Shown here in pieces: positions 15,692 to 22,634 of a stretch of DNA of 35,458 bases. A program made the position numbers and the translations under genes. Numbering within the stretch: position 1 is the first letter of the stretch; the number at the start of each line of letters is the position of its first letter. The notes beneath the pieces are model-generated. The model did no database searches, was not told where the DNA came from, and worked only from the letters and a program-made list of their open reading frames with translations. This stretch comes from Streptomyces sp. UNOC14_S4 (GTDB lineage: Bacteria; Actinomycetota; Actinomycetes; Streptomycetales; Streptomycetaceae), in contig NZ_JAINFC010000013.1 in the NCBI RefSeq assembly GCF_020740835.1, forward strand, positions 1 to 35,458. The letters run 5' to 3'.

Positions 15692-15727
15692 AGGGGTGCG
15701 GGCATTTGCTCGTGCCCCTCTTTTGTT
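15692..15727 (+). terminator. rho-independent terminator
   Basis: 8-bp stem AGGGGTGC/GTGCCCCT with two G-U pairs, 12-nt loop, then CTTTTGTTT. Confidence 0.75.
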
Positions 15728-15741
15728 TCGAGGGGGTTCTT

Positions 15742-15990
15742 ATGTACATGACGCTGAAGCGCGCGGCGGCGCGGCGGTCGATGGCTGTTGATATGCCGGA
15801 GTTTATAAGGTTGGTTCGCCGGACCGATGCCCTATTGGCTCTGAACGCAAGTCACCGCTGGCAGATGACGGATTCCGGTTACCGCATGGCGGTGGCTGGC
15901 TTGCATGAGCGGCGACGTGCCTTGCGGCAGAATCTTGTGGACTACATGCAGCCGCCGGTGTTCGTTGGAAAGGGCTGGCCTTCCTCATAG
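15742..15990 (+). CDS. small basic hypothetical protein
   Basis: An 82-aa protein; the ATG follows CGAGGGGG just after the terminator. It is helical and basic (MTLKRAAARRSMAV, then LHERRRALRQNLVDYM). It is the last gene before the first tRNA-like minihelix. No family recognised. Confidence 0.65.
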   Translation: MYMTLKRAAARRSMAVDMPEFIRLVRRTDALLALNASHRWQMTDSGYRMAVAGLHERRRALRQNLVDYMQPPVFVGKGWPSS

Positions 15991-16027
15991 GGGCGGAGAG
16001 TGCAGACGCTCAAATGATTTTCGTCCG

Positions 16028-16072
16028 GCCCGTGATTTTTGGAGTGTAGCGGTTCGAATCCGCGGCCGGGCA
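16028..16072 (+). ncRNA. tRNA-like minihelix, divergent copy
   Basis: T-loop TTCGAAT (16053-16059) on a 4-bp GCGG/CCGC stem, followed by GCCGGGC (16065-16071), whose partner GCCCGTG (16028-16034) pairs at 5 of 7 positions. The two halves are joined by only ~13 nt, so D and anticodon arms are absent and there is no CCA. It lies 38 bases upstream of the 16110 start. Confidence 0.5.
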
Positions 16073-16101
16073 CGCAGTCCGATCCATCACAGAGGTGAGA
16101 G

Positions 16102-16109
16102 GGTACGAC
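16102..16109 (+). repeat. GGTACGAC motif, at a start codon
   Basis: Directly abuts the ATG at 16110, reading GGTACGACATGT as in the two later minihelix copies. Confidence 0.5.
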
Positions 16110-16403
16110 ATGTCCGTGGACGACCGCATCAGCATCACAATCACTGGTCACGGCGACTATCAGACGAGGGCTGGAGCCCTGGACCTCATGATCTGCACAT
16201 ATCTTCCTGCCAGCGTGGACCAGCTCCGCCAGAAGATCGTCGAAATGACGGGGGAAGGGTGCGAAGGGCACGAGTCCCTTGACGGCACAATCGGCAATGT
16301 CGTCTTCTGCGACGGCTCATGCGTTGCGGCATACCGAAACTTGAAAACGTTCACTGAGTGCCTGATGGTCCTGGCTGAGCTTAACGGCCACGCCACCAAC
16401 TAG
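16110..16403 (+). CDS. hypothetical protein
   Basis: A 97-aa protein. The ATG at 16110 is preferred over a GTG at 16095 because GAGAGGG lies 8 nt upstream. The N-terminal strands (SITITGHGDYQ) lead to helices and a Cys-containing core (GTIGNVVFCDGSCVAAY). It is followed by a weak GGACGG/CCGTCC hairpin at 16412-16440. No family recognised. Confidence 0.72.
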   Translation: MSVDDRISITITGHGDYQTRAGALDLMICTYLPASVDQLRQKIVEMTGEGCEGHESLDGTIGNVVFCDGSCVAAYRNLKTFTECLMVLAELNGHATN

Positions 16404-16496
16404 CAGAGGCCGGACGGGCGGCCCTTGTGGCTGTCCGTCCCCCAAGTCGAGTCGCACGGGCAACAGGGTCCGTCGGCTGGATACGGGAGGGGAACG

Positions 16497-16670
16497 ATGA
16501 AGCGTCGCATGGTCTTCGCTTTTACGGACAAGGACGGTTTCACCTGGCTCGGGGACTGCCCGAGATGGGCGGCGAAAGCTCGGAAGACCGGTCGCTACGT
16601 CGAAAGCCGAGTGGCTGTTTACGGGAAAGGTCAGTGGCGCTGTGGCTGCCAGGACGGTTTGAGCTGCTAG
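16497..16670 (+). CDS. small Cys/Trp-containing protein
   Basis: A 57-aa protein with GGGAGGGGAACG upstream of the ATG. It is basic with Trp and a C-terminal Cys cluster (QWRCGCQDGLSC) that could bind metal. The frame extends upstream without a ribosome binding site, so the short version is used. Confidence 0.7.
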   Translation: MKRRMVFAFTDKDGFTWLGDCPRWAAKARKTGRYVESRVAVYGKGQWRCGCQDGLSC

Positions 16671-16681
16671 ATCAAATGGTC

Positions 16682-16704
16682 GGGCAGGTGTTTGCGCATC
16701 TGCC
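16682..16704 (+). terminator. terminator-like hairpin
   Basis: GGGCAG/CTGCCC stem that can extend to 9 pairs through GTG/CAT, starting 11 bases past the stop of 16497-16670. No T-run follows. Confidence 0.5.
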
Positions 16705-16918
16705 CTCCAAATCGAGCCATGCGGGCGTCAGGTCCGATGGCTGGATGCGGGGAGGGATCGTTTGTCGAAACAGCTTGGTGCCGCTCAGTAATCGCCGGGG
16801 TAATCGCCGCTGAGTTGCGCAGTGAGCCTGTCACCGGATGAGTCCGGCACCGCTGTCGTGGGCGGAGGCAGGTGCTCGCTCCCTCGAAATCCGGGGTTGA
16901 GCAGAAAGGGGCTATTTA

Positions 16919-17197
16919 ATGGCGTTGAGTCTGGCTGCGCTGAAGCGGTGCGTGAAGTCTGGTCAGCGTGTCGACGTAGTGAACTATCTGTATCCACATC
17001 TGTCAGGCCCGCGGACCGTGGACCAGGTACAGAGCAGGGGTATCAAGACCTGCATCGGTGGCCAGGAGAAGCCCATATGGATCGCTTGGCCCAAGGCGCC
17101 GCTGTCTCGAATCGAAGGTACGACGCTGCATTGGCTCGATGAGGAAAACAAGGCGCGCATCCTTTTCAGCTTCACCTTTCAGTTCACCGCAGAGTAG
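16919..17197 (+). CDS. hypothetical protein
   Basis: A 92-aa protein; the ATG follows AGAAAGGGG. An N-terminal helix (ALSLAALKRCVKSGQRVDVV) leads into a beta-rich body ending ARILFSFTFQFT. It is 12 bases upstream of the next gene. The 248 bases upstream hold a GTAATCGCCG tandem repeat at ~16789 and nothing else recognisable. Confidence 0.7.
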   Translation: MALSLAALKRCVKSGQRVDVVNYLYPHLSGPRTVDQVQSRGIKTCIGGQEKPIWIAWPKAPLSRIEGTTLHWLDEENKARILFSFTFQFTAE

Positions 17198-17209
17198 GAG
17201 GCATCAGAA

Positions 17210-17544
17210 ATGCGCATGACCTCGCAGACAATTGCAATGAATCTTCGGTACCACTTGTACGCCAGCGAGGAGGGGGCAAAGTATTGGGCTTATCCGTATG
17301 GGACCGTGCACTCCAAGGCTGTCTTGGCGGAGAGGAACGCGAAGCGCACAGGGCTATTCGGGATGGGCTGCTCGCGAAGTGGCAGAACGTAGACCCGGAG
17401 GGCTTCCAGCTCTGGCAGGCCGCAACGGAAGCCCTGCACCAGGGGGACGATTCCAAAGTTGCCGACGGCTGGTCGGCCATGATTCTGGCGGAGGATGGGT
17501 TCAAGATCGTTGATCCGTGCAAGTACTGCAAGTCCTGCCGCTAG
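17210..17544 (+). pseudogene. hypothetical gene broken by a frameshift near 17335
   Basis: The ATG at 17210 has AGGAGG upstream. Its frame reads naturally (YHLYASEEGAKYWAYPYG, then HSKAVLAERN) up to about 17340 and stops at 17392. A second frame, offset by one base, then reads naturally (HRAIRDGLLAKWQNVDPEGF) to a TAG at 17544 with a C-terminal CKYCKSCR zinc-like cluster. Joining LAER to EAHRAIRDG gives a smooth 110-aa protein, so a 1-base deletion around 17330-17345 is the simplest reading. Programmed frameshifting or a sequencing error are alternatives; no classic slippery heptamer is seen. Confidence 0.6.
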
Positions 17545-17551
17545 GTACGAC
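17544..17551 (+). repeat. GGTACGAC motif, on a TAG stop
   Basis: Starts on the G of the TAG stop of 17210-17544 and is followed 20 bases later by a terminator. Confidence 0.55.
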
Positions 17552-17571
17552 AGACACGCAAGAGCCAAGCT

Positions 17572-17603
17572 GGGCGTGGGCCAACGGGGTCCGCGCCCTT
17601 TTT
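17572..17603 (+). terminator. rho-independent terminator ending in CATGCC
   Basis: 8-bp stem GGGCGTGG/CCGCGCCC, T5 tail, then CATGCC, a tail shared by the terminators at 20157, 22570 and 26075. Confidence 0.85.
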
Positions 17604-17719
17604 CATGCCTAGAAGCTGAATCAGTAGAGGGTCATGCATCAGGTCAGTTGAAGTCTGGTGCGTGGCTCTCATCTGTTAGCAGAAGGCTGACGGATGGCAG
17701 CTCAAATTGGGAGGGGAAA

Positions 17720-18175
17720 GTGAGCAACCCAAACTTTCAGACCTGTTGGAGTGAAGCTACTCCGGGTGAGACCCACGGCACCTGGTCAGGCGACAAGACC
17801 GCCTGCCATCTGTCGGTGATCGAAGCCAAGCCAGAACACGAGTCGAAGCTCTCTGACGTGACCTGTGCTCTATGTGGCGCTGAGCTGCTCTTTGACTTGG
17901 AAGGCGCCCGTAAGGCGGCTCGGGAATTTGTCCGCTCACATCCTGCCGCGGTCAAGTTGGATGAGGCCGCTATCTATTCCTTCGGGGGCGACCTGGCAGA
18001 AAAGGCGGCTGGCGTGGCGTGGGAGATCCAACGAAAGTACGGTAGTTGGAACTCTAATCATGCCTTCTCCGAGTTCATGGCCGGAGGCGGTTGGATGACC
18101 GAGAAGACCCCTGAAGCCCGTCTCATCGGGCTCACGGCGATAGCGGTACTGGAATTCCTTGCTGCCGCCGAGTAG
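17720..18175 (+). CDS. hypothetical protein with zinc-like Cys/His pattern
   Basis: A 151-aa protein from a GTG with GGGAGGGGAAA directly upstream. The N-terminal half has spaced Cys and His residues (QTCWSEATPG, TACHLS, VTCALCGAELLF) that could form a zinc ribbon, here containing one true CxxC. The C-terminal half is helical, ending LTAIAVLEFLAAAE. The frame runs upstream over the terminator, which argues for this start. Confidence 0.75.
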   Translation: MSNPNFQTCWSEATPGETHGTWSGDKTACHLSVIEAKPEHESKLSDVTCALCGAELLFDLEGARKAAREFVRSHPAAVKLDEAAIYSFGGDLAEKAAGVAWEIQRKYGSWNSNHAFSEFMAGGGWMTEKTPEARLIGLTAIAVLEFLAAAE

Positions 18176-18212
18176 CAGTCCTGACACAACCAGGCCACTC
18201 GAAGGAGCCGGA

Positions 18213-18539
18213 ATGCGCAAGGGCGCCAGCACCCACACGCTCTCAGACGGGACCACGATCCGGGTTCGCACCATCAAGGGAATCGTTGGTACGGAGTACC
18301 GGGAGATTCCAAGCCGTAAGCGTAAGGCAGGTTCGCTACTCCGTATCGACAACAAGATGTTCGCTTTGTTCGGGCCGGAAAAGATGCTGGTTCCCATCCA
18401 GCATCCGGATTACGCGTATGCCGCGACTGATGCCGCAGGGGCGCGCAAAGCCTTGGCGTTCTTCGTGGAAGCCGCTGAGGGTTGCATCAAGCACGCTAAC
18501 GAAGAGGGGATTCCTGTCGAGGAGTGCTACGGCGAATGA
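18213..18539 (+). CDS. hypothetical protein
   Basis: A 108-aa protein; AAGGAG lies 6 nt before the ATG. The N-terminal half is beta-rich (LSDGTTIRVRTIKGIVGTEY) and the C-terminal half helical (AAGARKALAFFVEAAEGC). Minihelix copy A begins 25 bases past its stop, so the 3' end of its mRNA would carry that structure. Confidence 0.75.
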   Translation: MRKGASTHTLSDGTTIRVRTIKGIVGTEYREIPSRKRKAGSLLRIDNKMFALFGPEKMLVPIQHPDYAYAATDAAGARKALAFFVEAAEGCIKHANEEGIPVEECYGE

Positions 18540-18563
18540 ACAACCGAAGAATCTGAGCCCTCA

Positions 18564-18607
18564 GCCCCGTGTGGAGATGGTGACCGGTTCGAATCCGGCG
18601 CGGGGCG
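18564..18607 (+). ncRNA. tRNA-like minihelix, copy A
   Basis: Acceptor-like 7-bp stem GCCCCGT (18564-18570) with GCGGGGC (18600-18606), a 12-nt linker, and a T-arm of CCGG/CCGG pairs around TTCGAAT (18588-18594), then a discriminator-like G. D and anticodon arms are missing and CCA is not encoded. The fold is the minimal acceptor/T-arm coaxial helix recognised by RNase P and other tRNA enzymes. Confidence 0.65.
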
Positions 18608-18615
18608 CCTGTCTG

Positions 18616-18623
18616 GGTACGAC
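18616..18623 (+). repeat. GGTACGAC motif after minihelix A
   Basis: Eight bases past the minihelix, reading GGTACGACATGTG exactly as after copy B. Confidence 0.55.
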
Positions 18624-18661
18624 ATGTGCCTGGCCCGATTCCGTTCCAGGGAGGGATAGCT

Positions 18662-19288
18662 ATGGGCGCGCGAGCACGCCGCATCAAGCGAATTCGAGAA
18701 GTTCTGCCGATCGTTGTGGAGCTGGAAGATTACACCCAGCAGGTGTATGCCGACGACCTTTTCACGACGGAAGAAGGCCGTGACGCGTCTCCCTTGTGGC
18801 TTGCCACTCCGTTTTCTCACACCCGAGATTCTGGACTGCTTGAGGAGTGCAACTGGAAAGTCGTGACCGAGAGTCTGTCGAAGTTCTCGGACACCGTCCA
18901 GGAGATGCGCTTCGGTCACTGGGGATGGGGCTGGTCTGAACGCATCTACGTCCGCAAGGATGACGCGCTCGCACTCCGCGATATTCAGCAGTTCATCGAC
19001 GCTCTCAGCGACTACCCCGTGCTTGACGATGAGCGGCTGTCCCGCATGGAGACAGAAGAGCTGAATGACTACATCCGATCGCAGGTGGACGACGACCTGG
19101 TGGACCCCGTCCGGCAGCAGCTGCGTGAGCGCCACGATGTGATCAGGGCGGAAGACGTCGATCAGGACATGATCAAGGACGTGCTGGGCTCCGTTCCCCA
19201 TGCCTACGACCAGTGGGATACCGAGGTGGACGAGTGCGAGGCGTGTGGGCAGCCGCGAGCAGCGGAGTGCCGCGTCGTCAGTTTGTGA
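18662..19288 (+). CDS. acidic hypothetical protein with C-terminal CxxC
   Basis: A 208-aa protein; GGGAGGGATAGCT precedes the ATG. It is acidic and helical, with an aromatic patch (FGHWGWGWSERIYV) at ~90-103 and a C-terminal DECEACGQPRAAEC cluster that looks like a zinc knuckle. It is the first gene after minihelix A and 46 bases upstream of 19335-20042. No family recognised. Confidence 0.76.
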   Translation: MGARARRIKRIREVLPIVVELEDYTQQVYADDLFTTEEGRDASPLWLATPFSHTRDSGLLEECNWKVVTESLSKFSDTVQEMRFGHWGWGWSERIYVRKDDALALRDIQQFIDALSDYPVLDDERLSRMETEELNDYIRSQVDDDLVDPVRQQLRERHDVIRAEDVDQDMIKDVLGSVPHAYDQWDTEVDECEACGQPRAAECRVVSL

Positions 19289-19334
19289 ATCCCCCATCCA
19301 TGCCATTCGACCAACTACACAAGGAGAGCTTCTG

Positions 19335-20042
19335 ATGGCCACGCTGTACATGGACTTTGGCGCCCGCGTTTCGCACCAGTCGGCTGATCAGGTAGCTGAG
19401 GAGGTTCTGTCCTGGCTCGATGGAGGGCCGGTCATCTCCGATCAGTGCGCGCAGACCATCGCGTCCAACTGGCAGTCGCCGGGGTGGGCAGGCATCAACT
19501 TTGCGACACTGTCGACCTCGGGCAAGGTTTCCATGGACCTAGTGGCCGACTGCGAGCGCGTGTTGGAGGATCACGATCCCGAGACTTGCCCCGCGGAAAC
19601 TGAGTACGGGCAGAATTGTGACGAAGACTTGCCCGCACTGATCGCGTACGTCGAGCACGTTAAGAAGTCTGGGCCTGAGGATCCTGCCCGCTGCCTGTGC
19701 TGCGGCCAGGATGTTATGTCCGTGTGGCTGTGCGATGGGTGCACCCATGACTACCCAGGCGATGAGGATGAGTGCAACAGGTCCACGAGCTGGCATTGTT
19801 TCACTGGCCACTGCGATGGCTCCGGTTGCACGTACCCGGGTGAGTGCGAAGAGACCGATGACACGTTCCGCGAGTACTACGCGTTCGACCGAGTCAAGAT
19901 CTCCGATGATTCACACACGGCGCCGGGCCTGAGCGGGACAGTCACCGTTGGTCGCTCCGAGGGTGGTGTGGTGATCGTCAAGCCGGATGGCTGGGAGCAC
20001 ACGATCGAACTCATCCCGATATATCTGTCGCCGGACGAATGA
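19335..20042 (+). CDS. acidic Cys-rich hypothetical protein
   Basis: A 235-aa protein; AAGGAGAGC precedes the ATG. The middle (~120-180) is Cys-rich: RCLCCGQDV, WLCDGCTHDY, HCFTGHCDGSGC and YPGECEE, enough for two zinc sites. The C-terminal ~45 residues look like an SH3-like beta barrel (LSGTVTVGRSEGGVVIVKP). A Cys-rich centre with such an end suggests a nucleic-acid or protein adaptor, unproven. Minihelix B begins 7 bases past the stop. Confidence 0.78.
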   Translation: MATLYMDFGARVSHQSADQVAEEVLSWLDGGPVISDQCAQTIASNWQSPGWAGINFATLSTSGKVSMDLVADCERVLEDHDPETCPAETEYGQNCDEDLPALIAYVEHVKKSGPEDPARCLCCGQDVMSVWLCDGCTHDYPGDEDECNRSTSWHCFTGHCDGSGCTYPGECEETDDTFREYYAFDRVKISDDSHTAPGLSGTVTVGRSEGGVVIVKPDGWEHTIELIPIYLSPDE

Positions 20043-20048
20043 GGCTCA

Positions 20049-20092
20049 GCCCTGTGTGGAGATGGTGACCGGTTCGAATCCGGCGCGGGGCG
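20049..20092 (+). ncRNA. tRNA-like minihelix, copy B
   Basis: GCCCTGT (20049-20055) pairs with GCGGGGC (20085-20091); the C-to-T change from copy A keeps a G-U pair. T-loop TTCGAAT is at 20073-20079. From the acceptor start to the discriminator it differs from copy A at that one base only. Confidence 0.65.
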
Positions 20093-20100
20093 CCCGGCTA

Positions 20101-20108
20101 GGTACGAC
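20101..20108 (+). repeat. GGTACGAC motif after minihelix B
   Basis: Within TAGGTACGACATGTG, eight bases past the minihelix and 49 bases before a terminator. Confidence 0.55.
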
Positions 20109-20156
20109 ATGTGACGCGACTTCAGGGCGTCCGCTTAGTGCCGAGCGCATTTGGTT

Positions 20157-20187
20157 GGTCCCCGACTGGATAGGCGGGGGCCTTTTT
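20157..20187 (+). terminator. rho-independent terminator ending in CATGCC
   Basis: 8-bp stem GGTCCCCG/CGGGGGCC with one G-U pair, T5 tail, then CATGCCC. Confidence 0.85.
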
Positions 20188-20225
20188 CATGCCCGCTTAG
20201 GGCAATGCCAAAGAGAGGACTGGAT

Positions 20226-20450
20226 ATGTCCATCAACCGAGTAGGGCCACACTACAGCTCGTATCACAGCGCACACGGAATTAGATGTATCCCGTTCTGC
20301 AACCGGAAGGCCACTCATTGGGAATGCAGCAAGCGCTACGGAGAAGAGTGCTTCTCTTGCGACGCTCGCTGTGATGAACACGCGGGTGAGCCAGATCCGA
20401 GCGTGACGATTCGACCGATCGCGGACAGAAAGAAGGAGGGTAGCGAGTAA
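20226..20450 (+). CDS. small Cys-rich protein
   Basis: A 74-aa protein; AGAGAGGA precedes the ATG. It has Cys at IRCIPFCNR, WECSKRYGEECFSCDARCDEH, a spacing consistent with one or two zinc sites. It overlaps the next start in TAATG. Function unknown. Confidence 0.72.
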   Translation: MSINRVGPHYSSYHSAHGIRCIPFCNRKATHWECSKRYGEECFSCDARCDEHAGEPDPSVTIRPIADRKKEGSE

Positions 20451-20812
20451 TGAATGACGTCAAGTCTCAGTTATCCAGGGTCGACTGGCCGTCCGATGTC
20501 GCCCAAGTAGTGGTGAACATGATCGGCTATACGGAGACACTCTCGACTCAGTATGGGTACGACTCCCCTGTTCCTCGCGATGCGGCTATGTCACTGCTCC
20601 GCGGGCTGAGATCTCTTCTCGTGTGGGGTGGCCGTTTGGTTCCAGATGGCTACAACAGCCTTGGTATTGCTGGGGTGACCGGCAGGATGACCTACGGCGT
20701 TCTTCCGCACTACCTCCGGGTGCCTGAGGGTGTTCCGCTGAACCTCTACAGGTCTCTTGATGGGGAGTTGGAGCAGCCCTTGCGCCCCGTGACGTGGTCT
20801 TTTCACTCATAA
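20450..20812 (+). CDS. hypothetical protein
   Basis: A 120-aa protein whose ATG overlaps the previous TAA; GGAGGG lies upstream inside that gene. A helical N-terminus (DVAQVVVNMIGYTETLSTQY) is followed by a beta-like C-terminus with several prolines. Coupled to 20226 and 26 bases upstream of 20839. No family recognised. Confidence 0.72.
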   Translation: MNDVKSQLSRVDWPSDVAQVVVNMIGYTETLSTQYGYDSPVPRDAAMSLLRGLRSLLVWGGRLVPDGYNSLGIAGVTGRMTYGVLPHYLRVPEGVPLNLYRSLDGELEQPLRPVTWSFHS

Positions 20813-20838
20813 GCAGTTCCACCAGGAGAGGAAGCAGG

Positions 20839-21561
20839 ATGCGAGGCATCAAGCAAGCAGGTAGGTGGAAGGTAGTAGCCGCTCGACGCGAGCCGTTTCC
20901 GGATCGACGGCGTGACAGGTTCCCGCGTGGCCGTTACGAGGGTGTCTTCCTCGGTAACGATGGCGAAGACTGGATGGTCGGGCGCATGTTCACCGGTGCC
21001 AGCATGACGGACGGATTCGATCCGGAGACAGGTGATTGGTGGAGATCGGCCTACTACGACTCGCCTTCCCAGGAGGCTACTGCTAAGCGCGACGCCGCCA
21101 TTGCGCGGTACTTTGAGCGCGCCAGCGAGATTGGTCTGGGAGATGGCATGTTCCAGCAGCGGACCAACGAAGCCGTCGACCGGCACCTGGCCCAGTTGGT
21201 GGACGTGAGCAAGGTGTACGACCTGGCTGCGGGGTGGGACGAGGTGGATCCCGCCCCAGGGTCGAACGCTCTCCGCAGCCGCTACTTCCTTCAGTCAGCC
21301 AGAACAGCGAAGTACTGCCTCCTTGGTGAGCTGCGGAGGACCAGGAGCTCCTGCGGTATCGATCTGACGCCTGTCGGCTTCGGGGTGAGCGTGCACGAGG
21401 CGTACGAGCTGGTGATCAACGCGACCGGGCCGATCGCTTTCACCATGGGCCGTTTTCGGTACTACCTCACGTACCAGGGCACCTACCACAACGACGCCCG
21501 GACCACGCCCAGCGAACAGGCCCGACGTCGCCCGCACCCTGACCTGGACAGGGACTACTGA
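20839..21561 (+). CDS. hypothetical protein
   Basis: A 240-aa protein; AGAGGAAG precedes the ATG. It opens with a basic beta segment (GRWKVVAARREPFPDRRRDR) and an aspartate/glycine-rich strand (YEGVFLGNDGEDWMVGRM), has a helical centre, and ends in a Tyr-rich beta segment (RFRYYLTYQGTYH). It is the last gene before the 21592 terminator. I recognise no domain; the larger size and mixed fold suggest an enzyme or structural adaptor. Confidence 0.76.
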   Translation: MRGIKQAGRWKVVAARREPFPDRRRDRFPRGRYEGVFLGNDGEDWMVGRMFTGASMTDGFDPETGDWWRSAYYDSPSQEATAKRDAAIARYFERASEIGLGDGMFQQRTNEAVDRHLAQLVDVSKVYDLAAGWDEVDPAPGSNALRSRYFLQSARTAKYCLLGELRRTRSSCGIDLTPVGFGVSVHEAYELVINATGPIAFTMGRFRYYLTYQGTYHNDARTTPSEQARRRPHPDLDRDY

Positions 21562-21591
21562 TCCGTTCGTTCCTCAGCTTGATACGGCCTC

Positions 21592-21625
21592 AAGCCCGGC
21601 CTCCGCGTGTGGAGGCCGGGCTTCT
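21592..21625 (+). terminator. strong terminator, near-copy of the one at 22570
   Basis: AAGCCCGGCCTCC with perfect complement around GCGTGT, then TTCT. The same stem and loop recur at 22570 with one base changed. Confidence 0.88.
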
Positions 21626-21704
21626 ATGTGCACAGCTCCCTACTCCGCCCAGCACATATTCGTCAGGCGACAGACATGCCCTGTGTGCAAGCAGGTGCTG
21701 TGGC

Positions 21705-22184
21705 ATGAGTAGTTATCCAGAGCCCATCCACGTGGATATGAAAGGGCACTTTCCCATGCTCAGCAAGGAAACCGCGTTCCGTCTCGCCACCGCCCGTGTC
21801 CGAGAGGACTGGGACCACTCCAGAACTATGAACCCTGACCCATGGCATGGGCGCGGGGCCGGGCGCCCTAACGCTTCGATCGCTCGCGCTCTGGTCAGCA
21901 GAGCTCTGCGTGATGCCGGGATGAGAAGCACTGCCCTGGACCGGTACAGGCCCGAGCACGGACGCTTGCACGGCTTCCTGGTCACTGGCGATGAAAGAGC
22001 CGTCCGGGTCACCATGCATCCGCGCCCTATGACCATCGACGAACAGATCAAGATCTCACGCGCCGTCGTCTACAACGGTCCGGTGACGTCCTGGAAAGTC
22101 ACCTGGGGCTTGCACCACGAACAACGCGCCGTGATAGTCCGCCCTGGGACCTTCGACTGCGTGGTGCGACCACGGTTCCGTTGA
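21705..22184 (+). CDS. hypothetical protein
   Basis: About 159 aa from the ATG at 21705 (AGGTG 7 nt upstream); ATGs at 21738 and 21756 are alternatives. It has an N-terminal helix (SKETAFRLATARVREDW), a conserved-looking basic middle (NASIARALVSRALRDAG) and a beta C-terminus (RAVVYNGPVTSWKVTWGL). It is coupled to the next gene through a TTGA overlap. No family recognised. Confidence 0.7.
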   Translation: MSSYPEPIHVDMKGHFPMLSKETAFRLATARVREDWDHSRTMNPDPWHGRGAGRPNASIARALVSRALRDAGMRSTALDRYRPEHGRLHGFLVTGDERAVRVTMHPRPMTIDEQIKISRAVVYNGPVTSWKVTWGLHHEQRAVIVRPGTFDCVVRPRFR

Positions 22185-22558
22185 CGGCAGAGCCGGTGTC
22201 AGTAGTGCTCCCCGAGCAATGTGACCGCCGTGGTGGCTATCTAACTGCCGCCTGCGGAAAACACCACGTCACACACGACATGGATGCTCGTCATCACTCA
22301 CAGGCGTACGTGATACAGATGGCCGTCTGGACGCTGGAGCGCGACGCTGAGGTCCTCAAGTACCCCAATGGTTTGGTGAGGATGGCTGACCCCAAGGGCA
22401 TCTATGACTGGTTCTATTGGCCTGCACCGGATTTTTACGCAAAGCAGAAGTGCGCACAGTGCAGCCACTTCCGCTCCGAGCACGGCCGGTACCTCCATGA
22501 CGACTTGTGTGCTGCGTTTCAGCCTGGCGTATGGAATCAACGATGGGCTAGGCGTTAG
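22181..22558 (+). CDS. hypothetical protein with CxxC
   Basis: About 125 aa from a TTG overlapping the previous TGA; a GTG at 22196 is also possible. Cys and His are scattered (PEQCDRRG, AACGKHHVTHDMDARHH), with a CAQCSHFRSEHGRYLHDDLC cluster near the C-terminus that could form a zinc finger. The stop TAG begins a GGTACGAC motif. Confidence 0.7.
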   Translation: MTAEPVSVVLPEQCDRRGGYLTAACGKHHVTHDMDARHHSQAYVIQMAVWTLERDAEVLKYPNGLVRMADPKGIYDWFYWPAPDFYAKQKCAQCSHFRSEHGRYLHDDLCAAFQPGVWNQRWARR

Positions 22559-22565
22559 GTACGAC
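22558..22565 (+). repeat. GGTACGAC motif, on a TAG stop
   Basis: Starts on the G of the TAG of 22181-22558; the terminator begins 5 bases later. Confidence 0.55.
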
Positions 22566-22569
22566 TCTC

Positions 22570-22603
22570 AGCCCGGCCTCCGCGTGTGGAGGTCGGGCTT
22601 CTT
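22570..22603 (+). terminator. terminator ending in CATGCC
   Basis: AGCCCGGCCTCC/GGAGGTCGGGCTT, the near-twin of 21592, followed by CTTCATGCCC. Confidence 0.87.
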
Positions 22604-22634
22604 CATGCCCGTATACATGCAGAAGGAGAAGCTC

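Noticed and set aside
18564..18607. Complete tRNA gene at the TTCGAAT elements
   Set aside because: Only 12-13 nt separate the acceptor 5' strand from the T-arm, so D-arm and anticodon are impossible, and the CCA end is missing.
16028..20092. attP core made of a tRNA 3' end
   Set aside because: Three copies exist, each carries its own 5' acceptor strand, and the integrase is ~9-13 kb away; an attP would hold only one 3' part.
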